Assembly: GCA_021442645.1 (NCBI GenBank)
Contig: JABUSR010000200.1
Coordinates: 1-9,270 of the forward strand
Source of the DNA: Ruminiclostridium sp.
GTDB taxonomy: Bacteria > Bacillota > Clostridia > Oscillospirales > Oscillospiraceae
Length of the DNA: 9,270 bases
Reading direction: 5' to 3'
In this document: positions 5,883 through 9,270 of the stretch, in pieces
Numbering within the stretch: the stretch's first letter is position 1
How the letters are laid out: each line of letters starts with the position of its first letter
Notes under the pieces: generated by a model
The model's database searches: none
Seen by the model: only the letters and a program-made list of their open reading frames with translations
What the model was told of the DNA's origin: nothing
Made by a program: the position numbers and the translations under genes

Positions 5883-6968
5883 TCAGCGGGGGAGGATGTA
5901 CTCTTCGGCACACAGAAGCTCTGCCAGAAGAACAGCACCGCCGGCAGCACCACGCAGGGTATTGTGGGACAGACCCACGAACTTGTAATCATACTGGATA
6001 TCAGGACGCAGACGTCCGAGGGTGACGGCCATGCCGCCCTCCAGGTCGCGGTCCAGCTTGGCCTGGGGACGGTCAGGCTCTTCAAAGTACTGGAGGAACT
6101 GCTTGGGGGCACTGGGGAGCTGCAGCTCCTGTGCACGGCCCTGGAAGTCTTTCCAGGCAGTTTTGATTTCGTCCTCAGTTGGCGTATTCCGGAAGGAGAC
6201 GAACACAGCGGCAGTGTGACCATCGGAGACGGGCACACGCAGGCACTGGGCTGTGATGGAGGGGGTCTCTGCAGAGACGATCTTGCCGTTTTCCACGGTG
6301 CCCCAGACCTTCAGGGGTTCCTTCTCGGACTTCTCTTCCTCGCCGCCGATATAGGGGATCAGGTTATCCACCATTTCGGGCCAGGTCTCAAAGGTCTTAC
6401 CGGCACCGGAGATGGCCTGATAGGTACAGACCAGGACTTTTTCAATGCCAAAAGGACGCAGGGGATGAAGGGCAGGCGCATAGGACTGGATGGAGCAGTT
6501 TGACTTCACGGCGATAAATCCGCGCTGGGTACCCAGGCGCTTCCTCTGGGCATCGATGACCTTGATGTGCTCAGGATTCACCTCGGGAATCACCATAGGC
6601 ACGTCTTCCGTCCAGCGGTGGGCACTGTTGTTGGAGACGACAGGGCACTCCAGCTTGGCATAGGCTTCTTCCAGAGCACGGATCTCTTCCTTCTTCATAT
6701 CAACAGCACAGAAGATAAAGTCGACAGAGGCAGCGATTTTTTCCTTGTCCGCCTGGGCGTCTAAGACGACCAGGTTCTTAGCCTCCTCAGGCAGTGGGCT
6801 CTTCATGGCCCAACGGGGGCCGACAGCCGCTTCATATGTCTTACCTGCGGAGCGCGCACTGGCAGCAACAGTAGTCAGCTGAAACCAAGGATGTTTTTCT
6901 AACAAGGTTACAAAGCGCTGGCCAACCATACCGGTAGCACCAACCACACCGACAGCATATTTTTTCAT
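5883..6968 (-). CDS. asd: Aspartate-semialdehyde dehydrogenase, archaeal/fungal type
   Basis: The enzyme reduces aspartyl phosphate to aspartate semialdehyde with NADPH, the branch point to lysine and diaminopimelate, threonine, methionine and isoleucine. The 361-residue protein begins MKKYAVGVVGATGMVGQRF, a Rossmann nucleotide-binding motif (GATGMVG, 10-16). The catalytic Cys158 lies in KSNCSIQ, QAISGAGK (184-191) follows, and the catalytic His251 lies in RVPVSDGHTA (244-253). The block around Cys158 and the length mark the archaeal/fungal subgroup, not the E. coli type, as is common in Clostridia. The ATG at 6968 is supported by AAGGAGGT (6976-6983) seven bases upstream and by the family N-terminus. 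It is monocistronic, with a divergent queA-tgt operon upstream and a terminator directly downstream. The leader is only about 35-40 nt, which leaves no room for a lysine riboswitch. Confidence 0.96.
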   Translation of the reverse strand: MKKYAVGVVGATGMVGQRFVTLLEKHPWFQLTTVAASARSAGKTYEAAVGPRWAMKSPLPEEAKNLVVLDAQADKEKIAASVDFIFCAVDMKKEEIRALEEAYAKLECPVVSNNSAHRWTEDVPMVIPEVNPEHIKVIDAQRKRLGTQRGFIAVKSNCSIQSYAPALHPLRPFGIEKVLVCTYQAISGAGKTFETWPEMVDNLIPYIGGEEEKSEKEPLKVWGTVENGKIVSAETPSITAQCLRVPVSDGHTAAVFVSFRNTPTEDEIKTAWKDFQGRAQELQLPSAPKQFLQYFEEPDRPQAKLDRDLEGGMAVTLGRLRPDIQYDYKFVGLSHNTLRGAAGGAVLLAELLCAEEYILPR

Positions 6969-7007
6969 CGAAAGGACCTCCTTGCGGGTTATTTCTGCCC
7001 ATATCCC

Positions 7008-7042
7008 ATAAATTCTACTGCCTGGAAAAACAGCAGTTGAAA
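7008..7042 (-). promoter_or_regulatory. asd promoter
   Basis: On the minus strand a TAGAAT -10 (7012-7017) sits about 45 bp before the asd ATG. A good -35 is missing: TTTCAA or TCAACT (within 7035-7042) are the nearest, at 17-19 bp. The -10 lies in a segment (7008-7025) that matches the guaA promoter at 17 of 18 bases. The presumed -35 overlaps that of the opposing queA promoter. Confidence 0.55.
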
Positions 7043-7066
7043 AGATAGGGCCAGTTGTACTATAAT
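7037..7066 (+). promoter_or_regulatory. Upstream promoter of queA-tgt
   Basis: TTGAAA (7037-7042) is followed after 18 bp by a consensus TATAAT (7061-7066). It faces away from asd and would start transcription near 7073, giving queA a leader of about 230 nt. The predicted start lies inside the nested inverted repeats at 7065-7085. Confidence 0.6.
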
Positions 7067-7085
7067 GAAATGCATGATTTCATGC
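7065..7085. promoter_or_regulatory. Nested inverted repeats over the queA transcription start
   Basis: ATGAAAT (7065-7071) and ATTTCAT (7077-7083) form one inverted repeat with a 5-bp centre. GCATGA (7072-7077) and TCATGC (7080-7085) form a second one overlapping it. They begin within the -10 box and cover the expected +1, the standard place for a repressor operator. A wider pair, ATGCTAT (7082-7088) and ATAGCAT (7110-7116), follows. Confidence 0.4.
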
Positions 7086-7301
7086 TATATCAAAACCTTG
7101 AGTATAAAGATAGCATAGAGATTTTTCAATGTCAATTCCGCATGATGCCCTTTTATAAGAAATATTCTTTAGGGAAATAGCTTTTGCCTGTCATAATGCG
7201 GCCGTTACTTGTACTTGGTACGAACCCATACTATACACCGAATTCTAGCACGTACCGGCCGCCGGGAGAGGCTTTATTCTATTACAAGAGGATGGATCTC
7301 T
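7086..7301 (+). other. Long queA leader, no gene recognised
   Basis: This stretch completes a 333-bp gap between asd and queA. It contains an imperfect hairpin with CCCT (7148-7151), AAGAA (7157-7161), TTCTT (7165-7169) and AGGG (7171-7174). It also has a second possible promoter, TTGTAC (7209-7214) with TATACA (7232-7237) 17 bp later, whose -35 is poor. I looked for a preQ1 riboswitch, which would make sense before a queuosine operon, but could not recognise a preQ1 aptamer. An in-frame TTG at 7209 would add 31 residues to QueA; these resemble nothing in the family. Confidence 0.4.
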
Positions 7302-7306
7302 ATTAA
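7287..7306 (+). promoter_or_regulatory. queA ribosome binding site and overlapping mini-ORF
   Basis: AGAGG (7287-7291) lies ten bases before the ATT at 7302, where the family start is expected. Directly after it an ATG (7292) opens a five-codon frame, Met-Asp-Leu-Tyr-stop, whose TAA (7304-7306) overlaps the last base of the ATT codon. The Shine-Dalgarno touches that ATG, too close for normal use, so the mini-ORF is probably not efficiently translated. Confidence 0.4.
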
Positions 7307-8327
7307 AACATCGGATTTTTATTATGATTTACCGCCGGAGCTGATTGCGCAGACGCCCCTCACCCGGCGTGACGCATCTCGCCTTCTGACCCTGAACAGG
7401 GAGACAGGGGAGACCGCCCACCACCGTTTCTATGAACTGCCCTACTTTCTTCGTCCGGGGGACTGTCTGGTTCTCAACAACTCCAGGGTGCTTCCTGCCC
7501 GTCTCATAGGAAGACGGGAGCCCGGTGGCGGTGCCTGCGAGGTGATGCTGCTCATCGACAGGGGAGAGAAGACCTGGGAGTGCCTTGTGCGCCCCGGAAA
7601 AAAGTTGAGAACAGGGGCACAGCTCTCCTTCGGAGACGGCCAACTGACTGCTGAAGTTGCAGAAGTACTGGACAACGGGAACCGTCTCGTCCGTTTTCAG
7701 TATGAGGGTATTTTCCTGGAAATTCTCGAGCAGCTTGGGAAAATGCCTCTACCGCCCTATATTAAAGAAGAGCTCCAGGACGGTGAGCGGTACCAGACCG
7801 TCTACTCCAAGGAGGTTGGCTCCGCGGCTGCTCCAACTGCCGGCCTGCACTTCACAAAAGAGCTGTTGGAATCCATCGAGGCTATGGGAGTCCGAGTTTG
7901 CTATGTCACCCTCCATGTTGGCCTTGGAACCTTCCGCCCAGTGAAGGCTGAGAACATCGACGACCACGAGATGCACAGCGAGTACTGCATCGTTTCCGCA
8001 GAGACAGCTGATACAATCAACCGTACCAAGCGGGAGGGGGGACGTGTTATCTGTGTGGGGACCACCTCCTGCCGAACCATTGAGAGCTGGGCAGGGGAGG
8101 ACGGTACCCTGAAAGAGAGCGCGGGATGGACGAATATCTTTATTTATCCCGGCTATCAGTTCAAGGCTCTTGATTGCCTCATCACCAATTTCCATCTGCC
8201 AGAGTCAACACTGATCATGCTGATTTCTGCGCTGGCTGGGCGGGAACAGGTCCTGGCAGCCTATGAGGAAGCTGTACGGAAACGGTATCGCTTTTTCTCC
8301 TTTGGCGATGCGATGCTCATTTACTGA
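7302..8327 (+). CDS. queA: S-adenosylmethionine:tRNA ribosyltransferase-isomerase QueA, apparent AUU start
   Basis: QueA transfers and isomerises the ribosyl part of S-adenosylmethionine onto preQ1 at position 34 of tRNAs with GUN anticodons, forming epoxyqueuosine. The family N-terminus, normally Met-Lys-Thr-Ser-Asp-Phe, is present as KTSDFYYDLPPELIAQ, but the codon in the Met position is ATT (7302). Counting from there gives 341 residues, the usual length. Further family blocks are LVLNNSRVLPARL, AAPTAGLHFT, HVGLGTFRPV and HEMHSEY in the middle, and ITNFHLPESTLIMLISA near the end. No ATG or GTG lies in frame upstream. The only listed alternatives are TTG codons at 7209 and 7215, without a Shine-Dalgarno and with a non-family extension. 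The next usable start would remove conserved sequence. AUU initiation is therefore the best reading, a base change or sequencing error in ATG the alternative. tgt follows 17 bp downstream, so the two form an operon. Confidence 0.93.
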   Translation: MKTSDFYYDLPPELIAQTPLTRRDASRLLTLNRETGETAHHRFYELPYFLRPGDCLVLNNSRVLPARLIGRREPGGGACEVMLLIDRGEKTWECLVRPGKKLRTGAQLSFGDGQLTAEVAEVLDNGNRLVRFQYEGIFLEILEQLGKMPLPPYIKEELQDGERYQTVYSKEVGSAAAPTAGLHFTKELLESIEAMGVRVCYVTLHVGLGTFRPVKAENIDDHEMHSEYCIVSAETADTINRTKREGGRVICVGTTSCRTIESWAGEDGTLKESAGWTNIFIYPGYQFKALDCLITNFHLPESTLIMLISALAGREQVLAAYEEAVRKRYRFFSFGDAMLIY

Positions 8328-8344
8328 GGATAGGGGGAAACGCT

Positions 8345-9270
8345 GTGTTTAAGCTTCTGAAAACAAACGGAACAGCCCGCCGCGGTGAGCTCACCTGCGC
8401 CCATGGTACCGCCCAGACCCCCGCCTTTATGAATGTGGGGACACAGGCTGCGATTAAAGGGGCTGTCTCTGCCCATGATTTGAAGGAGATTGGCTGCCAG
8501 ATTGAACTCTCCAACACCTACCATCTCCATCTCAGACCCGGCGACACGCTGATTAAGGAGATGGGCGGGCTTCATTCCTTTATGGCATGGGACGGCCTGA
8601 TTCTTACTGACAGCGGCGGCTTCCAGGTTTTTTCTCTGGCAGGTCTGCGGAAGATCAAGGAGGAGGGCGTGACCTTCGCCTCCCACATTGACGGCCGTAG
8701 AATCTTTATGGGACCCGAGGAGAGCATGCAGATTCAGTCAAACCTGGGATCGGACATTGCCATGGCCTTTGATGAGTGTGTGGAGAACCCAGCGCCCTAC
8801 GACTATGTCAAGCAGTCCTGTGAGAGGACCCTGCGCTGGCTGGAGCGATGCAAGGCAGAGCACGATCGATTAAACGCCCTGCCTGACGCAGTCAACCCAC
8901 AGCAGATGCTCTTTGGCATCAACCAGGGGGGAACTTTTCCGGACCTGAGAGTCTGGCACATGAAGGAGACCGCCAATGTCGATTGTGATGGCTATGCCAT
9001 CGGTGGCCTGGCAGTGGGGGAGCCCGTCGAAGTGATGTATGAAATCATCGAAGCGGTGGAGCCCCATATGCCCAAGGATAAGCCCCGGTATCTGATGGGG
9101 GTAGGTACGCCCGCCAATATCATTGAAGGGGTCGCCCGCGGTATCGATATGTTTGACTGCGTGCTTCCCGCCAGAAATGCCCGGCACGGAAAGCTCTATA
9201 CCTGGGAGGGCGCACTGAACATTAAAAACGAAAAGTACAAAAACGACCGGCGCCCCATTGATTCCGTCTG
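8345..9270 (+). CDS. tgt: tRNA-guanine transglycosylase Tgt, N-terminal part
   Basis: Tgt exchanges guanine 34 of queuosine-type tRNAs for preQ1, the step before QueA. The frame runs open to the window end, giving 308 residues of a protein that is usually about 370-380. Recognisable blocks are FMNVGTQAAIKGAVSAHDL (28-46), ELSNTYHLHLRPG (54-66), LTDSGGFQVFSL (87-98) with the binding-site Asp89, and FGINQGG (190-196). MGVGTPANIIEGVARGIDMFD (251-271) follows, with Asp271 as the likely nucleophile, then PARNARHG (275-282). The C-terminal zinc site (CxCxxC...H) lies beyond the window. The start is GTG at 8345, supported by the Shine-Dalgarno AGGGGG (8332-8336) eight bases upstream and by the family N-terminus. 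It sits 17 bp after the queA stop codon and is clearly co-transcribed with it. Confidence 0.96.
   Translation, partial: MFKLLKTNGTARRGELTCAHGTAQTPAFMNVGTQAAIKGAVSAHDLKEIGCQIELSNTYHLHLRPGDTLIKEMGGLHSFMAWDGLILTDSGGFQVFSLAGLRKIKEEGVTFASHIDGRRIFMGPEESMQIQSNLGSDIAMAFDECVENPAPYDYVKQSCERTLRWLERCKAEHDRLNALPDAVNPQQMLFGINQGGTFPDLRVWHMKETANVDCDGYAIGGLAVGEPVEVMYEIIEAVEPHMPKDKPRYLMGVGTPANIIEGVARGIDMFDCVLPARNARHGKLYTWEGALNIKNEKYKNDRRPIDSV

Noticed and set aside
5835..6503. A 222-codon plus-strand open frame opposite asd
   Set aside because: It is a shadow of asd, starts inside the terminator hairpin, and has no Shine-Dalgarno; the asd frame explains the sequence fully.
6969..7011. A lysine riboswitch before asd
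   Set aside because: The leader is only about 40 nt, far shorter than the lysine aptamer.
7195..7262. Vector-like look of the queA leader (GCGGCC, GAATTC and GGCCGCC close together)
   Set aside because: These are short restriction-site matches in a region that joins smoothly to the native queA ribosome site; no longer vector sequence is recognisable.

Overview
The window looks like chromosomal DNA of a Gram-positive anaerobe in the Clostridia. An origin in the Oscillospiraceae/Ruminococcaceae part of that class is my inference from protein style. The supporting signs are purine-rich Shine-Dalgarno sites (for example AAGGAGGT before asd), compact sigma-A-type promoters, the archaeal/fungal-type aspartate-semialdehyde dehydrogenase, and the queA-tgt gene pair. 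Nearly all of the content is core metabolism plus two transporters. I see no CRISPR array, tRNA, rRNA, insertion sequence or defence island.

Layout. 1-453 (+) is the C-terminal part of a P1-family (DmpA-like) peptidase, cut by the window edge. 454-736 holds two strong hairpins that can end transcription from both sides. It also holds a third hairpin, and a pair of short direct repeats, immediately beyond the guaA stop codon; this could be an old integration scar. 737-2278 (-) is guaA (GMP synthase) and 2475-2933 (-) is nrdR, separated by a clear nrdR terminator and a guaA promoter. 3122-4231 (-) and 4420-5754 (+) are two divergently transcribed membrane transporters, an ArsB/NhaD/SLC13-type permease and an NhaC-family permease. 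They share a compact intergenic region in which a perfect 12-bp palindrome lies between two good opposing promoters. 5883-6968 (-) is asd, which converges on the NhaC-like gene across a 128-bp gap containing a long terminator hairpin. 6969-7301 is a divergent control region between asd and queA. 7302-8327 (+) is queA and 8345-9270 (+) is the start of tgt, 17 bp downstream and cut by the window end.

How the genes relate. QueA and Tgt act in the same pathway, queuosine modification of tRNA, and form an operon. NrdR is a global repressor of ribonucleotide reductase genes, and guaA makes GMP; both concern nucleotide supply but they are separately transcribed. Asd feeds lysine, threonine, methionine and peptidoglycan (diaminopimelate) synthesis. 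The two transporters are the only part whose substrate cannot be read from the sequence.

The points most worth a second look are the apparent AUU start codon of queA, with a five-codon mini-ORF overlapping it; the palindrome between the divergent transporter promoters, together with the altered C-terminal motif of the NhaC-like protein; the 17/18-bp match between the guaA and asd core promoters; and the structured, possibly integration-related flank of guaA. I did not find convincing evidence for an entirely new biological system.
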